64,000 nucleotides of DNA from Rhizobium giardinii bv. giardinii H152 (GCF_000379605.1 NZ_KB902684.1:1-64000); one strand, 5' to 3'; positions 18,148 through 28,448 are shown, counted from the first letter of the stretch. The notes: a model not told the origin generated them from the sequence alone. Program-made: numbers and translations.

Positions 18148-19232
18148 TAGCCATCTTCCTCATGCAATAGAATCGTAGAGCCCAGTGCCATCGCTACAAC
18201 AACTGGCAACCAGGCTGCAACGAACGGAGGCACTATGCCGCTACTCCCGAATGCTTTGACAAGCACGGTGACGACATAAAGCACGAAGCCTGAAAGGATG
18301 CCACCGAGAATCACCGGCCTCGATTGGTTAAACCGGCTAAATTTTAGAGAGACGCTTGCAGCGATCAGCGTCATTGCCACCAGAAGCAGAGGAAGCGAAA
18401 GCATGGAATGGAACTGGGTTTCCATGCCGTTTGTCGGGAAGCCGAATGATTTCGCCACTTCAATTTTGCGCTGCAAGTCAAAAAACTGAATGGAATCAGC
18501 CTTTGTAAGCGTTTCCTGAACGAATTCCGGCTTCAGATGGGTCGGCAGTTGTGCCGTGGCGAGACGGCGTGGCAGCTGCCCGTTGCGCGTTTCCGTCACG
18601 GCGTTAAGGAGCCAGTAACCATCTTCCAGTTTTGCCGTGGCGGCATCCTGTCTCGAAACGATCGTGCCGAGCGGATCGAAATGGAGCACCGTGACGTTGA
18701 CCAGCGTCCTGCCCTCATCCTGAACCGAGCGGGCGCCGATGATCGTATCGTCGTTTCCGTAAATCTGCCGCAACCAGGGGATGGAGATCGCCGAGTGGGC
18801 GGAGGAAGAACTTCCCCATTCCGCTTCCAGCGCTTCGGCCTGCTTCGTTCCCCAGGCGGCGATCGGATTGAGAGCGATCACCGTCAGGATGCCGAACAGG
18901 AGCGCGCCGATGACGAAAGGCTGCAGGAATTGCCAGACGGAAATGCCGGCGGCCCGCGTCACAACCAGCTCATAGCGGCGGTTGAGCGAGATCAGTGCCG
19001 CCATGCCAGCAAACAGCGCGACGAAGGGAACGGTCTGCTGCAGGATCATCGGAATGCGGAACGTCGTCATCAGCAGGGCGCCCGCGACTGAGTATCGCGG
19101 CAATTGCGACATCCGGTTAGAGAGTTCGCTGAAATCGATGATGAAGATCAGTGCGAAAATGCCGGTGAGGAACCAGAAGGTCGTCACCGCGTATCGCCTG
19201 AAGAAATAACGCCCGAGCGTGGTGAACATCAT
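18147..19232 (-). CDS. lptG: LPS export ABC transporter permease LptG
   Basis: 361 residues, YjgP/YjgQ family. Two membrane helices at the N terminus, a periplasmic domain (~residues 125-265), then helices to the end. With LptF and the LptB ATPase (not in the window) it extracts LPS from the inner membrane. The start overlaps the lptF stop as ATGA. The order lptF-lptG-lptD fixes the assignment. Confidence 0.95.
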   Translation of the reverse strand: MMFTTLGRYFFRRYAVTTFWFLTGIFALIFIIDFSELSNRMSQLPRYSVAGALLMTTFRIPMILQQTVPFVALFAGMAALISLNRRYELVVTRAAGISVWQFLQPFVIGALLFGILTVIALNPIAAWGTKQAEALEAEWGSSSSAHSAISIPWLRQIYGNDDTIIGARSVQDEGRTLVNVTVLHFDPLGTIVSRQDAATAKLEDGYWLLNAVTETRNGQLPRRLATAQLPTHLKPEFVQETLTKADSIQFFDLQRKIEVAKSFGFPTNGMETQFHSMLSLPLLLVAMTLIAASVSLKFSRFNQSRPVILGGILSGFVLYVVTVLVKAFGSSGIVPPFVAAWLPVVVAMALGSTILLHEEDG

Positions 19233-20404
19233 GCGGACTGGTTCCCGTCGGAGGCAGGCGCGACCTTGGCAAGGCGCAGACGAACCAGGATCTCGTTGAG
19301 CTTCTGCTCCCAGGTCAGCGGGATTTCAAGCCGCTTGTTGCCGATCAACTGACGCACCGCCAGATAGCCGGTTGCGAGCGGAATCAGATACATGACCGGA
19401 ACGAAGGCGGCTGATTCCTCCGCGCTGTTGGCGGCGTAAAAAGTCGCCCAGCGGACGAAAAGGCAGGTCAGGAGGGCGGTAATCATCGGATGCATGCGGG
19501 CTTCGCGATGTGACCGCGCATCGCTGCTGACGACCAGCGCAATCAGTGCAAACAGCAGGGGAAAGGTCCACTCGGTGAATCGGCGGTGCAATTCTGCCGA
19601 AAAGGACATCGGGTTCTTCTCGTAGACCGGGTCCTTGGGATCCGGATTTAGCAGGAAAAACAGGTCCCGGTCCTTCGCGCGGATGGTGGCTTCGCCGGCC
19701 ATCTTGGTCAGGTCCGTGAGGTCGAAGGCATAGGAATCGAACTTGATGATCGAGACATTGCTGTCCGGAAGCTTGCGGTGCACCTCGCCATCCTTCATCA
19801 CCAGCGCCGAGCCGTTTTCGTCGACCGCGCCCTCGCGGGCATAATAGACCAGCTCATAGGCCGGGTTGCGGGAATCGGCGACGAAGATCCCGTGCAGGAC
19901 GCCGCCGCTGCGGCGCGCGGCAACCTGGACATAAAGGCCGTCGGCAATCTTGCGGAAGGTGTTTTCCTGCACCACGGACGACAGGAGGTCGGCATGGGCG
20001 GTGGCGATCATCTTGCGCACGGCCATGCGTGAATAGGGTTCGACGAAATTGTCGACCGCAAAGGACAGGACGCTGAGCGCGATGCCGAGACAAAGGACCG
20101 GCCGGATGATCGTCATGCGCGAGGCGCCGGCGGCATTCAGGACGGTGAGCTCCGAATCGGCGTTCATCGCAGTCAGAGTCTGCGCCACGCCGATCACCAG
20201 GGCGAAGGGCAGGATCAGCGGGATGATCGAGGGCAGGATGAGCGTTGCGAGCTTGAGGAAGGCGAGGATGGACTGGCCGCTGTCGGTCACCAGGTTGACG
20301 CTGGCAAGCGCCTGCGTCGTCCAGACGATCGCCATCAGCGGCAAAAGCGTGGCAAGGAACATGCCCGTTGCCCGCCTCAGGATATAGCGCTCGATCAGTT
20401 TCAT
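19229..20404 (-). CDS. lptF: LPS export ABC transporter permease LptF
   Basis: 391 residues from MKLIERYILRRATGMFL, the usual LptF start; the frame reaches about 50 codons further upstream without family resemblance. The N-terminal helices and LNAAGASRMTIIRPVL loop are typical, the periplasmic domain covers ~110-265, and three or four helices close the protein. It is first in the lptF-lptG-lptD-surA-pdxA-rsmA run and divergent from pepA. Confidence 0.95.
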   Translation of the reverse strand: MKLIERYILRRATGMFLATLLPLMAIVWTTQALASVNLVTDSGQSILAFLKLATLILPSIIPLILPFALVIGVAQTLTAMNADSELTVLNAAGASRMTIIRPVLCLGIALSVLSFAVDNFVEPYSRMAVRKMIATAHADLLSSVVQENTFRKIADGLYVQVAARRSGGVLHGIFVADSRNPAYELVYYAREGAVDENGSALVMKDGEVHRKLPDSNVSIIKFDSYAFDLTDLTKMAGEATIRAKDRDLFFLLNPDPKDPVYEKNPMSFSAELHRRFTEWTFPLLFALIALVVSSDARSHREARMHPMITALLTCLFVRWATFYAANSAEESAAFVPVMYLIPLATGYLAVRQLIGNKRLEIPLTWEQKLNEILVRLRLAKVAPASDGNQSA

Positions 20405-20727
20405 GCCCGGTCCTGGCTCATCTTCCTGCCGCTTGCCCGGTCCGACGCCGCCGATAGGTATCGGGTCGGACCAGATGTCCCTATTGCGCTGATCGGACCG
20501 GTTTGCAAGTTTTCCACGACAACCAAATTGTAAAAGGGCAGGGCAAATGCACGGCAAAGAATGAAAGTTAACAGCATGTAAACATACGCTCGCGTCTTGC
20601 CAAGGCCATCAAAACCAAGAAGGGTGCACAGACCTGTTTGCGGGCTTGCGGTCGATGGCGAATGTTTGCCACTGTAGCCGCCATGTAACATAACGGCGCC
20701 GGCCCGCGGCCCTCCTGGAGTATCTTC
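20405..20727. other. Divergent promoter region lptF/pepA
   Basis: 323 nt without a supported gene. It should hold the promoter of the long lpt run on one side and of pepA on the other. CTGGAG just before the pepA ATG is its ribosome site. No -35/-10 pair or operator could be assigned with confidence. Confidence 0.4.
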
Positions 20728-22224
20728 ATGGCGATGAAATTCGAAATCGGTTTCAGCAAATCAGCACGTTTGTCCGGTGGTCTGGCTATCCTGCTCAAGA
20801 CTGTTGACGGAAAAGAGGCGGCTGGCGCTGCGGAAGCCGATCCAGAGGCAATTATTGCCAAGGCTGCGCGGATCGCGAAATTCAAGGCCAAATCGCTCAG
20901 CACGCTCGATATCGTTGCACCGCAAGGGGCGCCGGTCGATCGAATCGTGGTTCTCGGGCTCGGCGATGGTGCCGGCCTTTCCACGCACGACTGGCTGAAG
21001 GCGGGCGGCGCCGCGGCCGCAAAACTCCGCGGCGCGGACAAGGTGACGATTTTCCTCGATGCGCCGGGCGTCGAGGTCACCGGCAAGGCGGCCGCGGATT
21101 TCGCGCTCGGCATGGAGATGAACGCCTACAGCTTCGACACCTACAAGACGACAAAGAAGGACGACGACGAGCAGAAGGGCCCGCCGAAGCCGGTGAAGGT
21201 GACGATCGTCACCGGCGCTGTGATTGCAGCCAAGAAGGCGGCCGCCAATTCCCAGGCGATCGCCGAAGGCGTTTTCATCGCGCGCAACCTCGTCAACGAA
21301 CCCGCGAACGTGCTGGGGCCGGTCGAGTTCGCAGCCAAGGCCAAGGAGCTCGAAAAGCTTGGCGTCGAGGTCGAAATCTTGACCGAGCGCGAAATGAAGA
21401 GGCTCGGCATGGGTGCGCTGCTTGGCGTGGCGCAAGGCTCCGTGCGGCCGCCACGGCTTGCGGTCATGCAGTGGAAAGGCGGAAAACCGAAAGACAGGCC
21501 GGTTGCCTTCATCGGCAAGGGGGTCGTGTTCGATTCGGGCGGCATTTCGATCAAGCCCGGCGCCGGCATGGAGGACATGAAGGGCGACATGGGCGGGGCG
21601 GCGGCCGTTACGGGCCTGATGCATGTGCTGGCGGCGCGCAAGGCCAAGGCGAATGTCGTCGGCATCATCGGCCTTGTGGAAAACATGCCCGACGGCAACG
21701 CCCAGCGTCCCGGCGACATCGTTACTTCCATGTCCGGCCAGACGATCGAGATCATCAATACGGACGCGGAAGGCCGACTCGTCCTGTGCGACGCGCTGTG
21801 GTACTGCAATGACCGCTTCAAGCCGCAGTTCATGATCAATCTGGCGACGCTGACCGGTGCCGTCATGGTGGCGCTCGGCAGCCATCATGCAGGCCTGTTC
21901 ACCAATGACGACAAGCTTGCGGGACAACTGACGGCGGCGGGCCTGGCCACCCAGGAACGGCTGTGGCGCCTGCCGCTCGGCAAGGAATATGACAAGATGA
22001 TCGACAGCAAGTTCGCCGACATGAAGAACACCGGCGGCCGCTACGCCGGCTCGATCACCGCGGCACAATTTCTCAAGCGCTTCGTCAAGGATACGCCGTG
22101 GGCGCATCTCGACATCGCCGGCACCGCCATGGGCTCGCCGACGGACGAGGTCAACCAGTCCTGGGGTTCGGGCTTCGGCGTGCGCCTGCTGGACGAGTTC
22201 GTCCGCACCAATTGCGAGGGCTGA
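20728..22224 (+). CDS. pepA: Leucyl aminopeptidase (M17)
   Basis: 498 residues. A cytosolic hexameric peptidase that removes N-terminal residues using two metal ions. The N-terminal macro-like domain spans ~1-165. The catalytic domain shows [25 protein letters not shown] and the signature [10 protein letters not shown], which carry the metal and catalytic residues. E. coli PepA also binds DNA in Xer recombination; nothing here speaks to that. holC follows after 7 nt, a conserved pairing. Confidence 0.97.
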   Translation: MAMKFEIGFSKSARLSGGLAILLKTVDGKEAAGAAEADPEAIIAKAARIAKFKAKSLSTLDIVAPQGAPVDRIVVLGLGDGAGLSTHDWLKAGGAAAAKLRGADKVTIFLDAPGVEVTGKAAADFALGMEMNAYSFDTYKTTKKDDDEQKGPPKPVKVTIVTGAVIAAKKAAANSQAIAEGVFIARNLVNEPANVLGPVEFAAKAKELEKLGVEVEILTEREMKRLGMGALLGVAQGSVRPPRLAVMQWKGGKPKDRPVAFIGKGVVFDSGGISIKPGAGMEDMKGDMGGAAAVTGLMHVLAARKAKANVVGIIGLVENMPDGNAQRPGDIVTSMSGQTIEIINTDAEGRLVLCDALWYCNDRFKPQFMINLATLTGAVMVALGSHHAGLFTNDDKLAGQLTAAGLATQERLWRLPLGKEYDKMIDSKFADMKNTGGRYAGSITAAQFLKRFVKDTPWAHLDIAGTAMGSPTDEVNQSWGSGFGVRLLDEFVRTNCEG

Positions 22225-22231
22225 TCGCAGC

Positions 22232-22681
22232 GTGACGGATATCCTGTTCTATCACCTGACCGAATCGAAGCTCGAAGATGCGCTTCCGCCGCTGCTCGAC
22301 AAAAGCGTCGAGCGCGGTTGGCGCGTCGTCGTGCAGACGGCGGACGCGGAGCGGCGCGACATGCTCGACACGCATCTGTGGACCTATCGCGACGACAGTT
22401 TTCTGCCCCACGGTACCGACGCGGCGGATTTTGCCGGGGATCAGCCGATCCTGTTGACGGCGGGTGACGGCAACGCCAACGGCGCCACCGTCCGTTTCCT
22501 CGTCGACGGCGCCGAACCGCCGCCGGTCGAAAGCTACGAGCGCGTCGTGTTCATGTTCGACGGCTACGACCAGGCGCAGCTGGAAGGCGCGCGGGCGCAC
22601 TGGAAGACGCTGAAGGGCGAGGGGCACGCGCTGACCTACTGGCAGCAGAACCAGGACGGGCGCTGGGTGAAGAAGGCGTGA
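22232..22681 (+). CDS. holC: DNA polymerase III chi subunit
   Basis: 149 residues from GTG 22232. The chi subunit links the clamp loader to SSB. Typical features are ILFYHL at the start, LLDKSVERGWRVVVQT, a LDTHLWTYRDDSFLPHG block and FMFDGYDQAQLEGARAHWK. The gene begins 7 nt after pepA and is probably co-transcribed. Confidence 0.93.
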   Translation: MTDILFYHLTESKLEDALPPLLDKSVERGWRVVVQTADAERRDMLDTHLWTYRDDSFLPHGTDAADFAGDQPILLTAGDGNANGATVRFLVDGAEPPPVESYERVVFMFDGYDQAQLEGARAHWKTLKGEGHALTYWQQNQDGRWVKKA

Positions 22682-22750
22682 GGATTTCTTCTGCGGTTTC
22701 AAACCACGGCTGCTTTCACGCGGCCTTCTCATCGCGCGTGGTTGGCATTT

Positions 22751-22869
22751 GCCCCTCACCCTAACCCTCTCCCCGCAAGCGGGGCGAGGGGACGATTGGG
22801 CTGGAGCTTGCCGCCTTGTCCTTCTCCCCGTTCACGGGGAGAAGGTGCCCGTCAGGGCGGATGAGGGGC
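22751..22869. repeat. RIME-type palindromic element
   Basis: 119 nt bounded by inverted ends GCCCCTCA (22751-22758) and TGAGGGGC (22862-22869). Inside are two palindromes: 22765-22790 (core CTCCCCGC / GCGGGGCGAG) and 22820-22845 (CCTTCTCCCCG / CGGGGAGAAGG). The layout and sequence match the Rhizobium-specific intergenic mosaic element RIME1 as I recall it. It lies between the convergent holC and oxidoreductase genes, 10 nt from the latter's stop. Confidence 0.85.
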
Positions 22870-22878
22870 AGTCGGTCC

Positions 22879-23805
22879 TCAATCGAAGAACGCGTCCACG
22901 AACTTGCGCTTGCCAAGCATGAAGGCATCGGCGACGTGGCGCAGCGGGGCGAGGTCGACATCCGACGTCTTCGCCTTGATGATTTCGGCGAAGCGGGCGT
23001 AGAGCGCCGGATATTCCTGCTCCGGCTCGTCATGCTTGAGCACGCCATCGATCGACAGTTTCGCGCCGCCTTCGGAAAGCGTCATCGTGCCTGCGTCGGT
23101 TTCGGCGATGATGTCCCAGCTCTGGTGGCCGGTCTGGCGCCAGTCGAATTCGGCCAGGACCGGCAGGTTGCCGGCGTCGGTGAAGGTGATCGAGGCGGCG
23201 ATCGGCGCGTCGCGGTTTTCCGGGAATTCCAGTGTCGCTGCGGTGATGAACAGCGGGTTCGGCAGGATATGCGTGACGATCGACAGCGCATTGATGCCGG
23301 GATCGAAGACGCCGAGGCCGCCGGCCTGCCAGATCCAGTCCTGGTTCGGGTGCCAGTGGCGCACGTCCTCCTTCCAGATCACCTTGACGCTGTTGATCTT
23401 CGTCGAGACAAGGAAGGACTTGGCGGGTTCGACTGCCGGGGCGTAGCGCGAATGCCAGCTGGCAAACAGCGACAGGCCCTTGGCGGCGGCGAGCGATTCG
23501 AGATCGGCCACCTCGCTCAGCGTCGCGCCCGGTGGCTTTTCGAGGAAGACGTGCTTGCCGGCTTCAAGCGCCACGCGCGCCGCCTGATAGCGGAACTGCG
23601 GCGGCATGCAGAGCGACACGGCGTCGATGGCGGGAACCGCGTCGAGCATCGCCTCGATCGACTTGAAATTGTCGATGCCGTCGACGACGCCATGGCGGCT
23701 GGCGGCGGCGATGAGCTTGTAGTCGGCATTCTTGGCGATGGCGGGCAGATGCTGATCGCGGACGATTTTGCCGACGCCGACGATCGAGATGTTGATGGGG
23801 CTCAT
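22879..23805 (-). CDS. Gfo/Idh/MocA oxidoreductase, probable D-galactose 1-dehydrogenase
   Basis: 308 residues. The N-terminal Rossmann fold starts ISIVGVGKIVRDQHLPAIAK; the family motif EKPPGATL carries the catalytic Lys region, and the substrate domain includes WKEDVRHWHPNQDW and GLGVFDPGINALS. Rhizobial proteins of this type are annotated galactose 1-dehydrogenase, and the match to my memory of them is close, but no other galactose gene is nearby. It is divergent from the GNAT gene. Confidence 0.85.
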   Translation of the reverse strand: MSPINISIVGVGKIVRDQHLPAIAKNADYKLIAAASRHGVVDGIDNFKSIEAMLDAVPAIDAVSLCMPPQFRYQAARVALEAGKHVFLEKPPGATLSEVADLESLAAAKGLSLFASWHSRYAPAVEPAKSFLVSTKINSVKVIWKEDVRHWHPNQDWIWQAGGLGVFDPGINALSIVTHILPNPLFITAATLEFPENRDAPIAASITFTDAGNLPVLAEFDWRQTGHQSWDIIAETDAGTMTLSEGGAKLSIDGVLKHDEPEQEYPALYARFAEIIKAKTSDVDLAPLRHVADAFMLGKRKFVDAFFD

Positions 23806-23964
23806 GGTGTTCGCTCGATTTGTATGACTTTATGGGACGGCTTTGTAGCAGAAAGCGAAAAGCGGGCAAGCGCTGCCGTGGCGTAGATATTCGTTGTTGC
23901 CGGTGGTGGACAATAGCAAAGCCGCTCTATTTGGATAGGGCCGCAATTCCAAACAGGAGCCGCC

Positions 23965-24807
23965 ATGCCCCCGATCATTCGAAAAGCCAGCCGCGCCGAT
24001 CTGGATATTCTCATCGACTGGGCCGCACGGGAAGGGTGGAATCCCGGACTCGACGATGCAGCCGCCTTCTGGGCTGCAGACCCGCAAGGCTTTTGGATCG
24101 CCGAGGAAGATGGCGTCGTCGCAGCAGGGCTTTCATTGGTCCGGTACGGCGAGGCCTATGCCTTTCTCGGTCTCTATCAGGCGCATCCGGACTATCGCGG
24201 CCGGGGCATCGGCTACGCCTTGTGGCGGGAGGCGGTTTCAGCGGTGGGAGACGGTACCATCGGGCTCGATGGCGTGGTGGCGCAGCAGGACAACTACCGC
24301 AAATCCGGTTTCGCCTATGCCCACGCCAATTTCCGCTATGGCGGCGAGGTCCAATGCACCGAGCCACCCGGCACGGAGCTGGTTTCGGTATCTCCGGTGC
24401 ATGTGCCGATGCTCATCGACTACGACGCGCGCTTCAATCCGGCGCGACGCGACGACTTCCTGCGGGAATGGCTGAAGCCGCTTTCAACGCGCGAGAGCTT
24501 TGCGTTGATCAGAAACGCCGAGGTGCTGGGCTACGGCACCATCCGCGCCTGCCGCGAGGGCCACAAGATCGGGCCGCTGTTTGCCGATACGGAAACCGGC
24601 GCCGACCTCATCTTCCGCAAGCTGGTGACGAGCGTCGGCGCCGGTCGGGTCTATCTCGATCTCCCCGAGCCGAACGCCGCCGCACGGGCGCTGTGCGATC
24701 GCTACAATCTGAAGCCGGTTTTCGAGACGGCGCGGATGTATCGCGGCCCGGTGCCGGACCTGCCCCTCGGACAAATCTACGGCATCACCACCTTGGAACT
24801 TGGCTAA
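23965..24807 (+). CDS. GNAT N-acetyltransferase, two-domain (YitH-like)
   Basis: 280 residues. The N-terminal GNAT fold (1-135) has RKASRADLDILIDWAAREGW, the acetyl-CoA loop YRGRGIGYALW and the usual VVAQQDNYRKSGF ending. A second domain (~150-275) resembles the Acetyltransf_18 partner domain of YitH-type proteins. The substrate is unknown. The ATG at 23965 follows AGGAG at a good distance. Confidence 0.88.
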   Translation: MPPIIRKASRADLDILIDWAAREGWNPGLDDAAAFWAADPQGFWIAEEDGVVAAGLSLVRYGEAYAFLGLYQAHPDYRGRGIGYALWREAVSAVGDGTIGLDGVVAQQDNYRKSGFAYAHANFRYGGEVQCTEPPGTELVSVSPVHVPMLIDYDARFNPARRDDFLREWLKPLSTRESFALIRNAEVLGYGTIRACREGHKIGPLFADTETGADLIFRKLVTSVGAGRVYLDLPEPNAAARALCDRYNLKPVFETARMYRGPVPDLPLGQIYGITTLELG

Positions 24808-24910
24808 GTAGGTCGGAAAAGTGTTCCACGGTTTTGCGATCAAAACCTGCGACAAAACAAGGAAAGCCAAGCAGATGAACCGTTGGCTTGCCAACGAAAG
24901 TCTGCTTGCA

Positions 24911-25129
24911 TCAGGCCCATGGGAACAGATGGTGCTGGCCGCCGATGATCAGGACGCTGGCAAAGACGCTGATCACCAGCATGATGACGAGTACCCAGAA
25001 CAATCTGCCCGACGCCGGAGCCTCATCGACGAAAACCGGCTCCTTGTTGCGCAACGCGTTCAACGCGTGCCGGGGATTTCCCCATTTGACGCGCCGGAAC
25101 CGGAAGACATTTTGGGTTTCGTGTTTCAT
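24911..25129 (-). CDS. Small single-pass membrane protein of unknown function
   Basis: 72 residues: a basic, soluble first half (FRFRRVKWGNPRHALNAL) and one membrane helix at about 43-65 (LFWVLVIMLVISVFASVLII), ending GQHHLFPWA. I do not recognise it. The composition looks like a real protein rather than an antisense frame, but the ribosome site is weak and overlapping frames on the other strand exist. It is flanked by AT-rich gaps. Confidence 0.55.
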   Translation of the reverse strand: MKHETQNVFRFRRVKWGNPRHALNALRNKEPVFVDEAPASGRLFWVLVIMLVISVFASVLIIGGQHHLFPWA

Positions 25130-25235
25130 GAAGAGCGAATATAAGGCCCGATTTTAAACGAGACTTTAAACGCACTGTTAAAATTTTAGAGTTTGCTTGT
25201 GGATGAGCGCGTTTCCCGCAAGAGAGATGGCGGGA

Positions 25236-27125
25236 TCACCCCGCCATCGCCTCTTCATATTCGGTGGAGAGGTCGAGCCACTGTTCTTCCGCCTTGCTGA
25301 GCTTGGCGACGATGTCGGCGCGTTCCTTCACCTTGGCGGCGGCCTTGGCAGGAAATTTCTCGTAGATCTCTTGGTCTTCAAGCTCCTTGTCGAGGGCTTG
25401 AATCTGTTTCTGCAGTTTGCCGGTCAAGGATTCGATATCGTTGATCTTTTTCTTCAGTGGCGCGAACGCCGCCCGCTTGTCGGCATTGGCCTTGCGCTGC
25501 TCTGCCTTGGAGCGGTTGTCTTCGGAGCCGTTGCCCTTGTCCTTGTTCCCCTTGCCGCGCGAACTCTGGACGATGGTGTTGCGGTAGTCCTCGAGGTCGC
25601 CGTCGTAGTTGGCAACGGTCCCGTCCTTGACCAGCCACAGCCGGTCGACGGTTGCCTCGATCAGATGCCGGTCGTGCGAGATCAGGATGACCGCGCCCTC
25701 ATACTCGTTGAGCGCCTCGATCAGCGCATTGCGGCTGTCGATGTCGAGATGGTTGGTCGGTTCGTCGAGAATGAGCAGGTTCGGCGCCTCGAAGGCGGCA
25801 AGGCCCATCAGGAGGCGGGCCTTCTCGCCGCCAGACAGATCCTTGGCTGCGGTTTCCATCTTCTCGGTCGCAAGCCCCATCTGGGCAACACGGGCGCGCA
25901 CTTTGGCTTCGGGCGCGTCCGGCATCAGCGGCCGAACGTGCTGGACGGCCGTCTCGGCCGGTCTGAGGTCGTCGAGCTGGTGCTGCGCGAAGAAGCCGAT
26001 CTTCAGGTTTGGCGCCAGCCTTATATCGCCGCTTTCGGCGGACAGCCGGCCGGAGATGAATTTCGCGAAGGTCGACTTGCCGTTGCCGTTCGAGCCGAGC
26101 AGCGCGATGCGGTCGTCATTGTCGATGCGCAGGTTGAGGCCCTTGAGGATCGGTTTGCCCGGCGCATAGCCGACGGCGCCGCCGGTAATGGCGACGATCG
26201 GCGATGCCGGCTGCTTCTCGGGCTTCGGGAAGCGGATCGGCTGGACGTGATCCTCGATGACGGCCGAAACCGTGCCCATCCGCTCCAGCGCCTTGACGCG
26301 ACTCTGCGCCTGGCGGGCCTTCGAGGCCTTGGCCTTGAAGCGGTCGATGAAGGACTGCAGGTGCTTGCGTGCCGCGTCGTTCTTGGCCTTGGCCTTGGTC
26401 TGCAGCTCGATCGCCTCGGCGCGCTGGCGCTCGAACTGATCATAGGTGCCACGGTAGAAGGTCAGGTTCTTCTGGTCGAGATGGATAATCGAGTTGACCG
26501 CCATGTTCAGCATGTCACGGTCATGGCTGATGATGATGACTGTATGCGGATAGCGGCGGACATAGTCCTCCAGCCAGAGCGTGCCCTCGAGATCGAGATA
26601 GTTGGTCGGCTCGTCGAGCAGCAACAGGTCCGGTTCGGAAAACAGCACTGCAGCAAGCGCGACGCGCATGCGCCAGCCGCCGGAAAAGCTCGATGCCGGC
26701 CGCAACTGTGCTTCCGCGTCGAAACCGAGGCCGGACAGGATGCTGGCGGCCCGCGCCTCGGCCGAATGGGAATCGATGTCGGTCAAGCGCGTGTGGATTT
26801 CGGCGATCCGGTGCGGATCGGTGGCGGTTTCGGCCTCGGTGAGCAGCGCCTCGCGCTCCTTGTCGGCCTTGAGCACGATCTCGATCAGCGGCTCTTCGGT
26901 GCCGGGCGCTTCCTGCGCCACCTGGCCGATGCGGGTGTTCTTTGGGATCGAAACGAAGCCGCTCTCGCTTTCCATGTCGCCGGTGATGATCCGAAACAGC
27001 GTCGACTTGCCGGCGCCGTTCTTGCCGACAAGACCAGCCTTCGTGCCCGCCGGAAGCGCCACGCTCGCATGATCGATGAGAAGACGCCCGGCGATGCGGG
27101 CGGAGAGGTCGTTGATCGTAATCAT
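25236..27125 (-). CDS. ABC-F family ATPase
   Basis: 629 residues, two ATPase domains and no membrane part, so a ribosome-acting ABC-F protein rather than a transporter. Domain 1: GKNGAGKST, SSFSGGWRMR, LLLDEPTNYLD. Domain 2: GSNGNGKST, DLSGGEKARLL, LLILDEPTNHLD. A charged linker (~240-300) joins them and a coiled-coil tail (~535-625) resembles YheS/Uup types. Which subfamily is uncertain. The start at MITINDLSARI is chosen; the frame extends about 54 codons upstream without similarity. Confidence 0.95.
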   Translation of the reverse strand: MITINDLSARIAGRLLIDHASVALPAGTKAGLVGKNGAGKSTLFRIITGDMESESGFVSIPKNTRIGQVAQEAPGTEEPLIEIVLKADKEREALLTEAETATDPHRIAEIHTRLTDIDSHSAEARAASILSGLGFDAEAQLRPASSFSGGWRMRVALAAVLFSEPDLLLLDEPTNYLDLEGTLWLEDYVRRYPHTVIIISHDRDMLNMAVNSIIHLDQKNLTFYRGTYDQFERQRAEAIELQTKAKAKNDAARKHLQSFIDRFKAKASKARQAQSRVKALERMGTVSAVIEDHVQPIRFPKPEKQPASPIVAITGGAVGYAPGKPILKGLNLRIDNDDRIALLGSNGNGKSTFAKFISGRLSAESGDIRLAPNLKIGFFAQHQLDDLRPAETAVQHVRPLMPDAPEAKVRARVAQMGLATEKMETAAKDLSGGEKARLLMGLAAFEAPNLLILDEPTNHLDIDSRNALIEALNEYEGAVILISHDRHLIEATVDRLWLVKDGTVANYDGDLEDYRNTIVQSSRGKGNKDKGNGSEDNRSKAEQRKANADKRAAFAPLKKKINDIESLTGKLQKQIQALDKELEDQEIYEKFPAKAAAKVKERADIVAKLSKAEEQWLDLSTEYEEAMAG

Positions 27126-27183
27126 GGCGGCGTTTTGGCCGAAGTCTTGGCCGAAGGCAAGAGTTCGCCGCAGCACAATGGGT

Positions 27184-28267
27184 TCAGGCGACGTGCCGGG
27201 TATAGGTTTTCGTCGCGCGGCTGCCGATCGCGGCCGAGAAGACGAGAACGCCGCGATTGCCGCCGGCGCGAACGGCGTGAAGCGCAAGCTCGGCCTGGGT
27301 AAACAGGTCGGTGCTGCTGGATGCGATCAGCGCCATCGCGATTCCGATGGAGAGAGACAGCGTTTTCGAGGTGAACGTCCGGTTCGGCAACGTGATCTGC
27401 ACGGCCTCGACGCAGGCGCGGATGCGCTGCGCGATCGCCTCGGCATTGTCCGTGCTGACGTCATGGAAGATGAAGGCGAATTCGTCCGTGCCGATACGGG
27501 CGACGAAGTCGTTCTTCTTGACCGATTTGCGGAACACCGGCGCCAGTTTCTTCAACGCCTTTTCGGCGATTGCCGCGCCGTGGCTGTCGCTCAGGTCGCG
27601 CAAGCCTTCAACTTTCACCAGAGCCAGGGCTGCGGGGCCGACGGCGTCGCCGTTGTCGTACAAGGCCGCGAGCCTGGCGGAAAAGGCGACCCTGTTGGCA
27701 AGGCCGGTGGTGGCGTCGCGGGTCGAGGCCTTGCGCATGGTTTCGATGTCGCTGGCGATGCCGCCCAGTTCCGCGACCGTTTCATTCATGGAGACGGCGA
27801 AGGCCCGCTCCTCCCTCTCGAAGGCGGCGACGGCATCGCGCATCCGGCCGGCGTCAGCGCTGAAATCCGACATGCCGGCGACGGGATCGTTTTCCAGGCG
27901 CGCGATGAACTGACGCAGCAGCGCGGCAAAGGCTTCCGTCCTGGCGATGCTGTTGTTCAGCCGCTGATTGACGGCCGAAATCGTCCGGGCGGCATCCGTG
28001 CGGATGACGTCCGTGGCGATCGGGGCAAAGCCGGACAGGTGAAATTTCACGCCGATCTCTTCGATCCGGCTCTGAGTCGGGTAAGAGCCAAGTGCTGCGA
28101 CGTCGCGCGTCAGCGCCGGATTGCGGCCGGACAGGGCTTCGTAAAACAGCTCGTAATTGCGCGGAAAAGCGGCAACCGAGCTTGGCCATGGTCTGGGCTA
28201 CCCTCAGCAGAATGGCGGCATTTTGCGCCGCATGTCCGTGCCCGTCGTGTTGAAATTCGTCCGCCAT
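27184..28267 (-). pseudogene. GGDEF-domain protein interrupted by a frameshift
   Basis: Reading from ATG 28265-28267 (after GGAGG) gives MADEFQHDGHGHAAQNA to KLGCRF, then the frame is lost. The next frame supplies PRNYELFYEALSGRNP and continues without a stop as SYPTQSRIEEIGVKFHLSGF to the end at 27184. The switch falls in a four-base A run on the + strand at 28165-28168; removing one base restores one frame of about 360 codons. The GGDEF domain (~last 170 residues) has a degenerate site, RIGTDEFAF. Either a real mutation or a homopolymer sequencing error; the sharp, single shift with both sides well preserved favours a recent event. Confidence 0.8.
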
Positions 28268-28448
28268 GGCCGCTTCCTCCAAAAAACGCGATGCGCCATC
28301 ATGGCAACCAGAACCTGGGTATCACATCGACCTTAAAAGACCGTCAAAGACGGTCGAGGATGCGGCAGCTCACGCTCTGGTACTGCTATTTGCAGGGCCA
28401 TTTCGATTGCATGGCCAACTGCATCAGCATGTCGGCGCTGCGGCCATG

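Noticed and set aside
15673..18150. 825-codon open frame on the + strand opposite lptD
   Set aside because: It mirrors the whole lptD gene, has the His/Arg/Asp-rich content typical of antisense frames in GC-rich genomes, and no domain; lptD is certain.
22751..22869. CRISPR-like or terminator reading of the palindromic block
   Set aside because: Two different palindromes with terminal inverted repeats and no spacer array; matches a RIME element instead.
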